A stretch of DNA of 64,000 nt, from contig CM037795.1 in assembly GCA_021229015.1 (NCBI GenBank), positions 19,053,166 through 19,117,165 on the forward strand. Direction: 5' to 3'. The notes below the pieces were generated by a model. It made no database searches. It had not been told where the DNA came from and saw only the letters and a program-made list of their open reading frames with translations. How positions within the stretch are numbered: position 1 is the stretch's first letter; each line of letters starts with the position of its first letter. Positions 1-11,800 of the stretch are shown here, piece after piece. The position numbers were made by a program, and so were the translations under genes. The stretch is from Solen grandis. Its lineage: Eukaryota > Mollusca > Bivalvia > Adapedonta > Solenidae.

Positions 1-266
1 CTGAGAACCAGGGGACGGTGCATCTGTTTTACTTAAAATAACCTTTACCTCAAGGTGGTGTAACAGTGGTATTAATCACATTCAGTTCTAGTTCTCTCTC
101 TCATTCTTTTACTTCTGTTAATGGGTTTATGAAGGGAGGTAACTTGAGCTGTAATTTAGTAATACTAATGGAGATAACTCATTTAAAAGAATCTGATTTT
201 TGTTGATTGCTTTTACAGTGAAAAGAGGGAAAAGTTTCAAAGCTGTATATTATTATCAACTTCTAG
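1..266. other. TTC37 intron segment
   Basis: Intron upstream of the TTC37 exon. It carries one copy of a short dispersed motif (GTATTAATCACATTCAG, about 70-105) that recurs in other introns of this window. No coding signal seen. Confidence 0.5.
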
Positions 267-410
267 CTTGCCCATGAGGCATTCAAGATAGCCCAGAGCC
301 TGGAACCGTCTTATGTTGCATGCTGGATCGGTCAAGCAATTATTGCGGAGGTCGTAGGTCATGAAGATGCCATGGACCTTTTCAGACACACCACCGAGCT
401 AGGAAACCAT
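267..410 (+). CDS. TTC37: TTC37 / SKI3 (SKIC3) superkiller complex subunit, one internal exon
   Basis: This is a single phase-0 exon of 48 codons between a clear acceptor (ttctag, ends 266) and donor (gtgagt, from 411). The translation contains [38 protein letters not shown] and RHTTELGNH. From memory this closely matches the TPR scaffold TTC37/SKI3 of the cytoplasmic SKI complex, which feeds mRNA to the exosome; the window shows only this piece of TPR superhelix. No other exon of the gene is visible. The exons expected downstream on the plus strand would lie beyond the N gap at 1028, where an unrelated locus begins. The orthologue call rests on a short but distinctive peptide. Confidence 0.8.
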
Positions 411-567
411 GTGAGTATCACGTGTAGAATATATCAGTATTCCCTCATCTTCCAAGTTTCATATGTATACTACTGCATGTACTCATTTTGTCCCCAGTTT
501 AATTTATCATTTATGATGTTGTTATCATTTGTACATAGGGCTGTTTTATGATTTACCGTTGCATCTG

Positions 568-802
568 TTAACCCTTTCCCTCATATATACTCATTTTGAC
601 GCCCTCAATAGGTAAAGCCTGATCTGCAGAAAACCACAGTTAAACCTTACCAAATTTAATTACAAAATCCTCATTTCCAGACCACTGAGGAGCAGCGAAC
701 AACATAAAACCTGATCAGCCTGCGAGTTACTCGCAGGCTGATCTGGTTTTATGCTGTTCGCATAGGTCTTTTCATGGTGTCCTCTATGAGGGAAAGGGTT
801 AA
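568..802 (-). mobile_element. piggyBac-like MITE, copy A (TTAA-flanked, palindromic core)
   Basis: A 235-bp element bounded by TTAA at both ends with terminal inverted repeats starting CCCTTTCCCTCATA. The core is a near-perfect palindrome of about 66 bp centred on GCGAGTTACTCGC. TTAA targets and CCCT-starting TIRs are typical of piggyBac-class MITEs. It is in the opposite orientation to copies B, D and E. It has no coding capacity. Confidence 0.8.
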
Positions 803-1027
803 TTGAGATGCTGTGGAGAACGAGTTGGTGAATAGAATCATCAGTGTTGAGGACAAAAATATCATCATTGGCTTGGAAATATGGAAAAAATCTATAATAA
901 ACTTGGATAAAAAATTATGACATACCAATTTAAATTCAGCCATACCTTGCCAATTCAAAAACATTCTTTTATTTTGTAAACAGTGTAAAAAGTTGATTGA
1001 GATTTTAATTTCATACATCATAATGAG

Positions 1028-1127
1028 NNNNNNNNNNNNNNNNNNNNNNNNNNNNNNNNNNNNNNNNNNNNNNNNNNNNNNNNNNNNNNNNNNNNNNNNN
1101 NNNNNNNNNNNNNNNNNNNNNNNNNNN
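1028..1127. other. Assembly gap, exactly 100 N
   Basis: A run of exactly 100 N, the conventional placeholder for a scaffold join of unknown size. The gene content changes across it (TTC37 to the left, 3' end of VPS29 to the right), so synteny across it is not established. Confidence 0.98.
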
Positions 1128-2098
1128 AGAAATTACAAAATTGTTCACAAGCAAGGCAATAGCTTTCAAAAGAAACTTAAACTATGCAACCTAAAGGTCA
1201 GTCTCAGTGCTTATCAACTGCAATTCATGAAACATAGTTCCCAAGTGTTGCCTGAATAATTATGTGATTTTTTTTTTTGAGAGAGAGAGTTGCTGAGGAC
1301 ATCAAGAGTAAGAACCTTAGGTGACCAAGGATTGCATAAGAATGATTAGAAATTAAGTAGGAATGCATTTTATGTTCTGGTTACTAGGCATATTTTCAAA
1401 GAAACCTGCCATCTCAATAAACATTTTCAAGAGTTTCTAGTATTTTTATACATAATAAATATTAACAAGAATTTCTAGTATTTTATATATATAAGATGGC
1501 ATTTAATGTTTTAATGAAATGATCATGCAAAATTGTATCAACACAGAAATTTAAACAAATGAAATGCATCAAGTTTTACAGAAATGACTTTGGCAGTTTA
1601 CTTAAATGTACATCTGTTTAAACATTATTTTCTGAATATAAAGGAGGAAGGAACCCACCTCACAAACTGTTCAAGAGAAACTGTTTCATGAGTACACAAA
1701 CTATTCTGTAATCCCTCTCTTTCTCTCTCTCTCTCTCCTTCTTTCCATCATTCTAATAATACAAAACCATCAATAGTATTGCTATGACAATAAAATTTAA
1801 AAAGAAATGTAAAAAATATTATTAATATAATAAAGAAGCATCTTTCTGTTGTGATTCCTAACCTACTTTTGCCTATAACTTTACCTTGAATTATGGTACA
1901 AAAATACCAGAATATATTTTTTTTTTATGCTAGACAACTCAATTTGGTAACATCATTGATATCTGCTTTCCTTGGAAAAAAGGTAACCAATTCAAAGCCA
2001 GTCCAGATGAGGTTTTTGTTTTCAGGCTCGAAGAAGTGAACCAGTCCATAACTGCCATGTTTTTGTGAGTGTCCAGTCCTTAACAAGCTTGGTTCTGA
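1128..2098. other. 3' flank of VPS29, no gene seen
   Basis: AT-rich sequence with a CT microsatellite near 1711-1740. It probably includes the VPS29 3' UTR (minus strand), but I could not place a convincing minus-strand polyadenylation signal. No other coding or repeat structure seen. Confidence 0.5.
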
Positions 2099-2216
2099 TC
2101 AATTTTTCTTGTACTCAATGCGCTCCACCTTAACATCGTCATTTAGAAGTTTATACACGTAGGCTACCACTGTCGACTGCTGTATATCCAGTATCACAAA
2201 TGAGGGTAGGACATCA
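2099..2216 (-). CDS. VPS29: VPS29 exon 4 (terminal)
   Basis: Encodes the C-terminus, from a split Ser (AG|T) through [17 protein letters not shown] to IEYKKN and a TGA stop (2099-2101). The acceptor tgttacag lies just above 2216 on the minus strand. The end matches the conserved VERIEYKK tail of VPS29. Confidence 0.95.
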
Positions 2217-5200
2217 CTGTAACAATAAAACAGACCCATTCTCAATAAACATATATGATATCTGATAGAAAAACTTCTCTTTTGTTTTCAACTTGGTTGA
2301 TTTTAATAGAAAAACAAAGTTTTCTTTATTGATATAAACCATGCCTACTGGTATGGATAGTGGTGAATGTGGTCATTATTAAGGGAGAACTGGGGCAAAA
2401 CCAGGTGTTTGCATTGGTCAGAAGCAATACAGAATATGACCATTAATTTCTTCAAAACATCATAAGTGTAAGTAAATATTCAGAATTGTACATATCCACA
2501 GTAGATTTATTTCAAAGGAAAAACTGTGTTTCCATCTCCACATGAGCTTATCATGTGTATAGGAAAGTAGCTGGATAGCTATATATATGCTTTAAAGAAT
2601 TTAATCATTCAAGGCAATTGTCTTGTGAAGAGAACACAATTACTATATGTTTATGTCAATTTTTATTTCTGAAACCTGAATATTGTAATTTAATGTTGAT
2701 GTCTATTGAGCTTATTCCAAATATTTTACACAATACAGATATGCGTGGACCCAGACTTCTTAAACCTGAACCTTGATTAGACTGAGATGCTAGCCAGGTA
2801 GGTCATTCTTGCATATTGGACAGGACTTTCATAGATTCAGAATGGAATTCTTATCTGGAACTCTCTGTTTCATACAGCTCACTAGCTATGACATTACTTT
2901 CCACAATCAAAGAAACAGTTAAATAAATATCATGCTTCTTTAAAAAATTATCTCTATGTACTCAATCAGTTTATAGATTAAGTTCTGTAAAACTAATTTG
3001 TATAAACATTTTCAAAGTGTAAGATCTGCAAGAAAAAATACAATACATGTTTACAGAACAGAAAGGGTCATCTGTACCTTGGGTACAAGCTTAAAGCAAG
3101 TATTCAACAGGAACTTACTTCCTCCCATAAGCAGGAGCCCTAAGTATGGATATCCCTGTATACATCACATATAAGTATATAATAGTCTTACCTGTCTAAA
3201 GCATTGTAAGCACCAGTGGCTGACCCCGGGTTGATGTAGAACTTGTTTTCATGCTCAAAAGCCTCAAACTTGTGTGTATGGCCGGAGATCAGGATGTCAA
3301 CGTCGAGCTGTCGCTGGACCATAGCCAGACTCTCCATATCACCCCAGGGGACCACCTGGTGACCATGACACATTCCAATACGGAACTGACCGACAGTGAC
3401 CACCTTCTGCTCTGGGTAATTCAAGTTCTGCAATGTAAGTCAGCGTGTATAATGGATTTATGATTTATTAATCCTCTACATCATGAATATTCATTTACAA
3501 ATTTATGAATACTAATTGACTGGCCAGTAAACGGTAAACCGGTATGAAACAGTGGATTTTTTTATATTTTTTTTGCTCATCAAACTTTGTAGAATCTGAA
3601 CTACAATATTATATAAGCAAACAGAGGAGACTCTGATCAGAAAGCTCCTATAGAAGCTGTCTGATCTGGGTCTGCTCTGTTTGCAAATGCAGTGGGTTTT
3701 TTTTCCTGAAATTGTGAAAGGGTCCGGTACCAGGACATTTGTGAAAAAAAAAGAACGTATTTTAGAAAATTGTGAAAAAAAAAAGTTTTTTATTACAAAT
3801 TGTGAAAGTTATCTTTTCCATTACAGTGAAATATACCTATTATTTGTATGGTCAGTATCAGTATTTACTGTTATTTCCATTCATGAGTAAAGCGGTTCTG
3901 ATGAATTTTAAATTTATTGAACAATATTACATCAATTGAACAATATTACAACACAATCTCTCTTTGCACCTTTGAAAATTACACACACTTTACAATAGCA
4001 ATGCCTTTTAGTTGACCTAAAATAAAGCCAATCATATTGGCTTTCATAGTCTACTACCAGGGAGCGCTTGCTGGCGATATCTCGAAATTAAAGGCCTCTA
4101 AATGATCTACAATACACAGAAACAATTCATAACAGTTATAGACCTTTAGCAGACGAATTTGACGCGCATGTTCCGTGAGATGATGCCTCAACTCTTCATG
4201 AATTTTTATGAGATAACATTTCTGTATGTTTATAATTTCAATTAAACTATATCAAGACTATTGTTATGTTTTTCTTCACACATTTTTGTTTTTCCAATTC
4301 CGGATGTCGTTTTAACAATGTATCAACACAGTGAGGTAGTGACGTCAAAGTATCTATTTATAGCTTGATTACTGTAGGTATACACCCAGTACAGTACTAT
4401 ACTGTACTAACTCTAGAAAAGCCGGTATATTTGTTAAAATTGATGATAGTACGATCTTATTGACGCATAGTTTTTCTCTTTGACATGAATTTGTGAAAAT
4501 TTTCTTAACTTTTGAAAGGGTCTGTTGGACCCAGATTGAAAATTGTGAATGTCTGCCTTGAATTGTGAAAGGGTCCATTTACCGGTACCAGTTATAGAAG
4601 GAAATAATTGCTGAAATGCATCAAAATGTGTCTATATGAAGTAATGGGTCAAACTGTGAAAATATTCAGGATCATAGAAATCTAGCTATATAGGCCAAAA
4701 ACAGTTACAGAGAAATTACATAAAATCTCATTAATATTTCTGAAAAAAAAAAAAACCTATTTCGTGTATGTCTTTTTTTTATTATAAATTTAATTAAAAA
4801 GAACTATCATTCAAAAAGGTGAAACAACCCTGTTCAATATGAAAGTGTCAGAAAAGGTTACAGTTGAGTTTGGTTAAAAACACTTTATTTACAAATTATT
4901 TATGAAAATATGGTTGTAAATCCTTCAGCTTTTTGTTAGTTTGGGATTAGAAAAGATTCAGATCCACTGCCGTGCAATAATTCTGCAGACAGTAAAAGAC
5001 AGACAACGGAAAAGTGATTCCAATGTGTCACCACTGCTTACAGCAGATGACACAAAAAGTATTGAAGATTAGGAATTTTGTTTATAGTAAATTCCATAAC
5101 TACATATGCATATAAAGGAAAATAAAAAAAAATAAAGAGTGCATACATGTATCTATATTATCATTAAATGTGATCCATATGTAACACATACCTCATCAAA

Positions 5201-8200
5201 ATCTCCTCTGACAACATGGACATCACTCGCCAAAGTTTTTAAGTAATCAAAAGATTCTTTGGTGCACAAGTTCCCTGTACACAGAATGTGCTGGATTTTG
5301 CCTGGAACCAGCAGTTTCTTGAACTTTCCAGGCACGCCACTACGTCTGTGAGGAATGTGGAGGTCACCCAAAACTAACACCAACTGAAAAAGAAAAAAAA
5401 ATCAACTTAATTGTTATATCTATAGATTTTGATTATACTTACCTTCATGACTGATTATTATTCATTTAGAAAAAAGAGTGATATTTTTCAAGGGATCACA
5501 AGACTAAAAATGTATTTATTAGAAATAAGTAAAAATCATAACATTTTTTCACTTGTGTAATTTAACTTTTCACCAATATGTGGAATTTAAATAACTATGT
5601 TTATAAACAAGCTGACCCAAGGCATGATGAATAAAAACAACTGAAAAATGAAATACATTGAAAAGTAACCATACATCATTATTATGATTTTTATACCTGA
5701 AGAAAACTTGAAAGCAAATCATTTTTACTTTTAAAGCAACTGTTTTCTGGGAATGAGGTCAGGACTGCCTGATTAATTAAATATGACCCTTTCTCTAAGT
5801 CTTTTGAAAATAATGTACATTTTTTGACAGATATTAATTATATAAACTAAATAGCAAATTGCAATAATAATAATAATATATACATCAGGAAATGCTGCAA
5901 AGACAAAGAGGAATAAAATTAATTGAGTTAACTAGTGGGTGAAATTCTTCTGCTGCAGAACTGTGTAAAGCAAAGTATTGGGACTTACAACATAGTATAT
6001 TCAGATTCAGAACTTATTTCAGTAACTACAAGCACAACTGAAACAATATATCTGAGTTAATTCAGCCACTTTAGTCTTTACAGAGGATAGCACGGCCATG
6101 CAGACTTCATTTCTCCTGAATCTTCGATTCTAGCCATCCCAGCCCTAATGAAAAATTTAATAATAAATAAATATTAATTAATAAGAGTCAGTTCTACTGC
6201 CAAAGTGTCATGCCTCAACTCTATAATTATCTGTTTAAGAATATATATCTTTTAAAAAAATTGACTGTTTTCGGGTGGCGTTTAAGTCTCTATTGAAATC
6301 CACTCTGGTTATATTTTTTATATCAACCTTCTGTGGAGGCCAATTCGAACGCTGGAGGACTGTATGGAAAATATAATCTTCTTCTTCTATATACAGCACT
6401 CCTTCACTTTTGAAGATTTTGTGCCGGCGCCTAATTTATAAATCAAAAAGGTGTATATTACAGTTCAGAGCTAACAATCTGAAGTGATGTTTAAAGGTTT
6501 TAATTAATATCTACAAGTGCAATCTAAAACTATTATACAAAGTATATGCTATCTACTGCTGGAAAATTGGGATGAGAACAGACACAGGGATCATGGCTTT
6601 AAAGGCATCCACTGTGGCTGCTTCGTGGGCCTGCAATGGCAGGAGGTTCCACTGTGCTACAGTTCTGGGATAAAAGGAGTACTTGTATGAATCTTTGACA
6701 GTATGGATGTGTTTGAATGTATAAGGATTGTTATTTCTTGTTCTCTGGTCAGCTATTATCAGTAAATTTGGAGGTGGGTATTGCAACAACATGATGAATG
6801 ATTTTGTATAGCATTATAAATCGTGATCTTGTTCTTCTTATTTCTAATGAGGGCCAGTTAAGATTGTGCAACATGTTGGAGACAGAACTAGTGTTGTGAT
6901 ATCTATTTGTTACAAAGCGGGCTGCTCTTCTTTGAACTTTTTCAATTTGATTAATTTGTGATTTGTTGTGAGGGTCCCAAACTGTTGATGAATATTCTAG
7001 TTTAGGCCTGACTAGGGCTTTATAGGCATGGTCTTTAACTTTACTAGATTTGATGCGGAGATTGCGTCGTAGGAAGCCCAGGGATTGGTTAGCCTTACTT
7101 GTTACATTATTTATATGTCTGTCCCATTTCAAATTATCTTGTATAGTTACACCTAGATATTTCGCATTTTTAACTTTGATAAGGGATAATCACGAAGTTT
7201 ATATGTAAATTGTAGAGGTTTGTGTTTTTGTGTGATGCTCAATACATTGCATTTATCAGGATGGAAATGCATCAGCCAGTCAGACTCCCATTTACTTGCA
7301 GCGTCTAGGTCGAGTTGGAGGTTTTTAGCGTCTTCTGTGTTATTGATGGTGTTATAAATAATACTATCATCAGCGAAGAGTCGGAGTTTACTATATTTGA
7401 GATATTCTGGGAGATCATTTATATAAATCAGAAAAAGGATCGGACCAAGTACCGTACCTTGTGGAACACCGACAAAACAGGTACCTTAATTGATTCTACA
7501 CCCTCAAGGGCAACTGTTTGAGTTCTGTTTGACAGAAAGTGCTCAATCCAACCAAGAGTGCTGCCTGTAATGCCATAATGTTTAAGCTTGTACAGTAGAT
7601 GGCGATGTGGTACCTTATCGAAAGCCTTAGCAAAATCCATTATAATTATGTCGGTCTGTATGTTGTTATTGTTTGATTGTGTTAGGTCTTGTAGAAATGA
7701 GATGAGTTGTGTTTCACACGAGCGAGCAGGCCTAAATCCATGTTGAAGATCATATAAAATATTATTATTTTCTAGATGTGTCATGATATTGCTGGAGACT
7801 ATATGTTCTAAAACTTTACAACAAATACAAGTTAAAGAGATTGGACGGTAATTAATTGGATCATGTCTGTCTCCCTTTTTATAAGCTGGACAGACAGTGG
7901 CATGTTTCCAGTCTAATGGTATTGTGCCAGTAGAGAGAGATTTTTGAAAAATAATGGTAAGAATAGGTGAGACAGCCTCACTGCATTCTTTTAAAACTTC
8001 TGTTTTGATTTTATCTGGCCCTGCTGCCTTGTGTGGTTTGAGATTAGTAATAAGTTTGTGAATTAGATTAGTAATAAGTTTGTGAATTCTGAAGAAATAA
8101 GGGGGGTGTATACATCCATGTTTTATTTTAACACTGGTTTTGAGACAGGTCATCAACTTTATTAGTAAGTATTTTCTTCAACGGAAATGGTGTTAACAAC

Positions 8201-8586
8201 CATTTCTGATTTGTATTATGATGAGCACAGGTGGGGATTAGCAGAGGGATCTTAATCTACGGGTATTTGTCTGTCTGGGCAGGACAATTGTGGAAATAAC
8301 GAACAATGTTAAATTGATGTGTAAATTTACATGCTCTACACTAAACATAAACTGTTTTGTAAACAATGAGCTTATGTGGACCGTTTTAACAATAATTTAA
8401 TTTAGAAGTTGAAGACACACCCCTTTTATATTAGATTTGTCACGATGTCAATTGATTCTGTTATCAATGACAATTGCTGATTTATTTAATCATTGCTAAG
8501 ATACAAAATCCATGTCTTTCATTGAAGACTGTGCAGATCTAAGCATATATATTGTGTTTTTATTGACAAAACAAGATTATTACCAT
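2099..8586 (-). CDS. VPS29: VPS29, retromer complex subunit (complete, 4 exons)
   Basis: Coding exons on the minus strand are 8584-8586 (ATG only), 5192-5383, 3192-3427 and 2099-2216. All introns are GT-AG and the phases join without a break to give 182 residues, the length of human isoform 1. VPS29 has a calcineurin-like phosphoesterase fold and binds VPS35 in the endosome-to-Golgi retromer coat. The family's metal-site motifs are visible: GDLHIP (8-13), CTGNLC (around 39), RGDFDE (around 62), HGHQ and SGHTHKF. As in other animals, the DNH triad is partly altered (Asn near 39), consistent with a scaffold role rather than catalysis. The first exon encodes only Met, as in vertebrates. Intron 1 holds a dead LINE. 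The promoter is shared head to head with RAD9. Confidence 0.96.
2217..3191 (-). other. VPS29 intron 3
   Basis: AT-rich intron. I see no repeat boundary, ORF or RNA gene in it. Confidence 0.6.
3192..3427 (-). CDS. VPS29: VPS29 exon 3
   Basis: Encodes [15 protein letters not shown] through [24 protein letters not shown] and [11 protein letters not shown], ending in phase 2 with donor gtaaga. It carries the two His-containing metal-site loops. The human protein has GLIHGHQ where this one has GMCHGHQ. Confidence 0.96.
3428..5191 (-). other. VPS29 intron 2 with short repeats
   Basis: Contains a roughly 105-bp repeat at 3586-3692 that has a second copy in RAD9 intron 6, and direct copies of AATTGTGAAAGGGTCC near 3713 and 4562. 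The rest is AT-rich and featureless. Confidence 0.5.
3586..3692 (+). repeat. Dispersed repeat with GCAAACAGAG/CTCTGTTTGC arms, copy 1
   Basis: Contains AGAATCTGAACTACAATATT, GCAAACAGAG and the inverse CTCTGTTTGC around a CTGATCAGA centre. It aligns by eye with 21648-21760 in RAD9 intron 6. A MITE or decayed SINE is likely; ends are not defined. Confidence 0.5.
5192..5383 (-). CDS. VPS29: VPS29 exon 2
   Basis: 64 codons beginning [16 protein letters not shown] and ending RGDFDE, between acceptor ttttcag and donor gtatgt. An apparent internal start here is only TTG; the true Met is in a separate upstream exon. Confidence 0.96.
5384..6552 (-). other. VPS29 intron 1, repeat-free part
   Basis: AT-rich sequence between exon 2 and the LINE. 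I see no supported feature; apparent short ORFs lack any recognisable domain. Confidence 0.5.
6553..8156 (-). pseudogene. 5'-truncated LINE reverse transcriptase (jockey/CR1-like), frameshifted
   Basis: Minus-strand conceptual translation gives successive RT motifs: [70 protein letters not shown], the FADD catalytic box (near 7365-7375), then the post-RT segment [25 protein letters not shown] and RRAARF. Reading frame is lost near 7490 and again before 7140, so no intact protein remains. No endonuclease domain is visible upstream. A 22-bp tandem duplication (AGATTAGTAATAAGTTTGTG) at 8041-8090 marks the 5' truncation area. It lies entirely inside VPS29 intron 1, in the same orientation as the gene. 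Clade assignment is tentative. Confidence 0.9.
8584..8586 (-). CDS. VPS29: VPS29 exon 1 (initiator Met only)
   Basis: The minus strand reads GGAAAAATG|gtaata, so the coding part of exon 1 is a lone ATG followed by a donor. This joins in phase 0 to LVLVLGD of exon 2 and restores the canonical MLVLVLGD start. Choice rests on position, frame and the same architecture in vertebrate VPS29. Confidence 0.8.
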
Positions 8587-8865
8587 TTTTCCTTTCCAAA
8601 GTGCAAATACTATTTCCGGTTCCGGCATCAACAACCTCCTAAGTGCAACAGATAATTCAATTGGTCAATACATCCTGTGAACCAATGAAAAGGATTATGA
8701 CATCGAGCCACGTACTGACGTAAATTCGCGCGACTGCTGTCGAAAACAAAAATAATAGAAATTTTATATTGTAATGTTATGAATTGATTTTATTCATCTC
8801 GAATATATTGTTATTTAATTGAATAAGTGTTAAGGCTTTATTGAACGACTATGTGAATTTAAAAA
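8587..8865. promoter_or_regulatory. Divergent VPS29 / RAD9 promoter interval
   Basis: The 279 bp between the VPS29 ATG (minus) and RAD9 ATG (plus) must hold both promoters. Visible elements are CCAAT boxes on both strands (ATTGG at 8660-8664, CCAAT at 8682-8686), a CRE/ATF-like TGACGTAA (8716-8723), an E2F-like TTCGCGCG (8725-8732) and a GC-richer CCGGTTCCGG patch near 8615-8625. No TATA box is placed clearly. Element calls are by motif only. Confidence 0.65.
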
Positions 8866-8899
8866 ATGAAGTGTATTGTGCCAGGAACAAATATAAAAG
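8866..8899 (+). CDS. RAD9A: RAD9 exon 1
   Basis: Codes for [11 protein letters not shown] plus the first base of Val12, then donor gtatta. The sequence matches the invariant RAD9 N-terminus (human MKCLVTGGNVK), which fixes the start codon. Confidence 0.93.
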
Positions 8900-11800
8900 G
8901 TATTAACATGTATTTTCGCGACTATTTTTTAGGTATATTAGTATACGGTCAAACCGTCCCCCAGTCAAATCGTCCCTAAATTTGTCAAATCGTCCCCCCA
9001 TGTGGCATAAATATTGGTCAAGGCGTCCCCCTAAATCGTCCCCATTCCAAATACATATATGTGTTTGTTTTTAAGTGATTATATTAATGATTTTGCATTA
9101 AATTTTTTTTTTTGACTATAAATGTATTTTTATTTAAAATATAAATATATTCCAGTCATTAGCGCGGTAAATCAGTTACAATATGGTCAAAACATTTACA
9201 CAATATATATATTCATGCTTGTACATACTTTAAACAATATAAATATATGCTCATATCTAAAGTTTCATCATACTTACATTTTTACAATTATTAATGAATT
9301 GGTTCCGGAACTGGAAGCTCTCTTTCAAACAGAGTACTACATTTTTTATTATTTTGTTTTCACTTCATATACGTCTCAGGTTATTAGATTATACATATTA
9401 TACCTATAAATTATCGAGAGTGATCATATGGCACGTGACACTAATTCCATAACCTTATACACAGTCCTTTAAACAGACGTAATCATTTCTCACATAATCA
9501 CTTCTCATAATGTGTAATAAACTAATTAATAGGGATGTATACCGAGAATGAAATTCTGACTAGATACAGAACAGAACAGAAGTTTATATTTATATTTCTC
9601 ATATACATTTAGTGAGAATGTTTTGATAAAGGAATAAAAATTTTATAACTGAAATATTTGTTGCTTTCATTAATTCAGTGAATTTTACGACGCTATGGTA
9701 TGTATAATAGTACCGTGGAATGTAAGATTTTCTTAAGTTTAAATACATTGGACAAATTAAAATGAAATGATACTCGTCTTCAATATCATCAGTATTGCAA
9801 AAGTTACATTTTCTATCTTCTCTTCTTATTCGACTATGTCTACCTTGTTCAATATTAAGGGTATGTGAAGATAATCTTAACTTAGCAAAAATTCTCCTAT
9901 ATTTTAAATTTTCTAATATACTCAAATATGGTGTACGTTCAAAAACAGTTATAAATTTGCAGTATAGATACAGTGAACTATTCCTAATGCCTTCTCTCCA
10001 CTGAGTAATATATATATATCTCTTATCCTAGGTCTAAGTAATGGAATAAAATTCTTAATATCCACCGATTCAGGGAACCACCACACATCTGTAAAATCAT
10101 TGTTTTGTAATAAATCTATAACTTTTGACGACCAATTTACTTTTCTATCATTCTCATTTACTTTTATCATATTTATGTTAAGTGGAAATCGTCCAAGAGC
10201 GCCATATACAGCCAATGAATTTGTAGATACAAGAATGTAATCAAATCTATATACATTTAAGCAGGTCATATTCATCAGAATTAAGAGAGAGAGAGAGAGA
10301 AAAAGATCAGTTAAATTTTGAGAATTATTTGGACTTGTTATTTATTAATTTTATTAAAATTAATATACATTTAAACAGGTGGTCATATTCATATGTTTCT
10401 ATTAATTAATTAATATAATTAAAATAATTCATCAGAATTAAGAGAGAAAAAATGTATTGCGATCAAATATCATAGTTTACAGTTTCGAATTTAAGAATTG
10501 ACAAGACATCACAACTAAACAAAAGTATATACGTAAAATATTATATTGAGTAGATAAACGGTATTACAAGTGCGATGCTGCCATCGCTGGCACGAGTTGC
10601 ACTGCAGGGCATGCTGTCTCATCATCACCTCCTTCCGGCACATAACACACAAATGCTCCATTTTAAACTTATCTCACAAATTAACAGTCACAATTCACAA
10701 CACAATCAAAGGTAATAAATTAAAGAATAAGAATCCAATATCAGTCCAGTACCATAAACGATTTAACAAATTGTGGAAATAAAAAAAAAAATCACCCACT
10801 TTATATACCGTATTCTTGGAGTTTTTAACACATTTTACAATTTGCTTTTTAAGATTAATTGAAACTGATATGTAATGTTTTCTTTGATTGATAAAATAAA
10901 ACAATGTTAAAAAGAAAGTTTTATCGCTCTTACCAGCTTTATTTTATTTTGTCGGCAATATTACCGGTACTGACAGTTATATCCTTAAACTACACATTAC
11001 AACAATGTAAATAAAGACACTCTCAATCGCCAGTTTGCTTTTCTCTTTCATCATGCCGGTAATTGAAAATATATACAAGATCCTTTAATCAGGCTGTGAT
11101 AAGCAGTTTTATCACTTTAACTGCTTCTGTTTTCACGCCTTTTTTGACTGACCATCTGCTTAAACATTTGCTAATTGGTTAATATGCTTTTCAATTATCA
11201 ACTCAAAAGGCATATAATAAACAACTACCAGAAATTGTTGTTTTTTCATTTTTTTATTAAACTAAAATTTATTTAAAACGTACAAAATACAAACAATTGA
11301 GAAGCAAGATTATGAGATATACGTGATTTTAATGATATGCTTAAAAATAAACTTAATTTAATAAAAATATTAACAACTCACAATTATATAAGTGTTGAAT
11401 TTTCTTTTCAATTGAATTGGGGGACGATCTGACTTTTTTTGGTGGCTTGGGGGACGATTTGACCAATTTAGGGACGATTTGACTGGGGGACGGTTTGACT
11501 AAACTGGTATATTTGTCAAAATTTAAATTATTGAGGATCACCCATCAATTCTTTGACAATTAAAATGTACGAACAAGTAAAAATTGAACTTGTTGATATA
11601 TAATGTAAAAATCGAACTTGTTGATATATTTTGTTGCTTTTATAATAAAAAAAAATAAGCTGGGAATAGGTTAGATTTGCTTTTCTTAAATGTCCAGCAT
11701 TGCGTTCAGTTAGCAAACATTACCAAAGAATTATTCTTCGTTGTGGTAATCATCAAAATCCGCTGGCAGACATATAGATAATTAGTTAATCTCTACTGAG

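Larger units (their letters stand above)
8941..11505 (-). mobile_element. MULE (Mutator-like) DNA transposon remnant with iterated long TIRs
   Basis: A 2.57-kb element in RAD9 intron 1. The ends are long inverted repeats (about 65 bp) built from tandem GTCAAAYCGTCCC-type motifs, at 8948-9045 and, inverted, at 11420-11499. Flanks give a 9-bp near-perfect duplication, GGTATATTA (8932-8940) and GGTATATTT (11506-11514), as expected for MULEs. A minus-strand zinc-finger remnant at 10566-10661 resembles the N-terminal zinc finger of MULE transposases. The transposase core is missing; LINE-derived sequence occupies the middle. Boundary assignment depends on the TSD. Confidence 0.78.

Noticed and set aside
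3713..4580. A TIR transposon bounded by AATTGTGAAAGGGTCC
   Set aside because: The two copies are in direct, not inverted, orientation, and only the adjacent GGTACC-containing part is self-complementary; no TSD found.
5153..5383. Start of VPS29 at the TTG codon of exon 2
   Set aside because: A proper acceptor immediately precedes it, and an ATG|gt exon at 8584-8586 supplies the canonical MLVLVLGD start.
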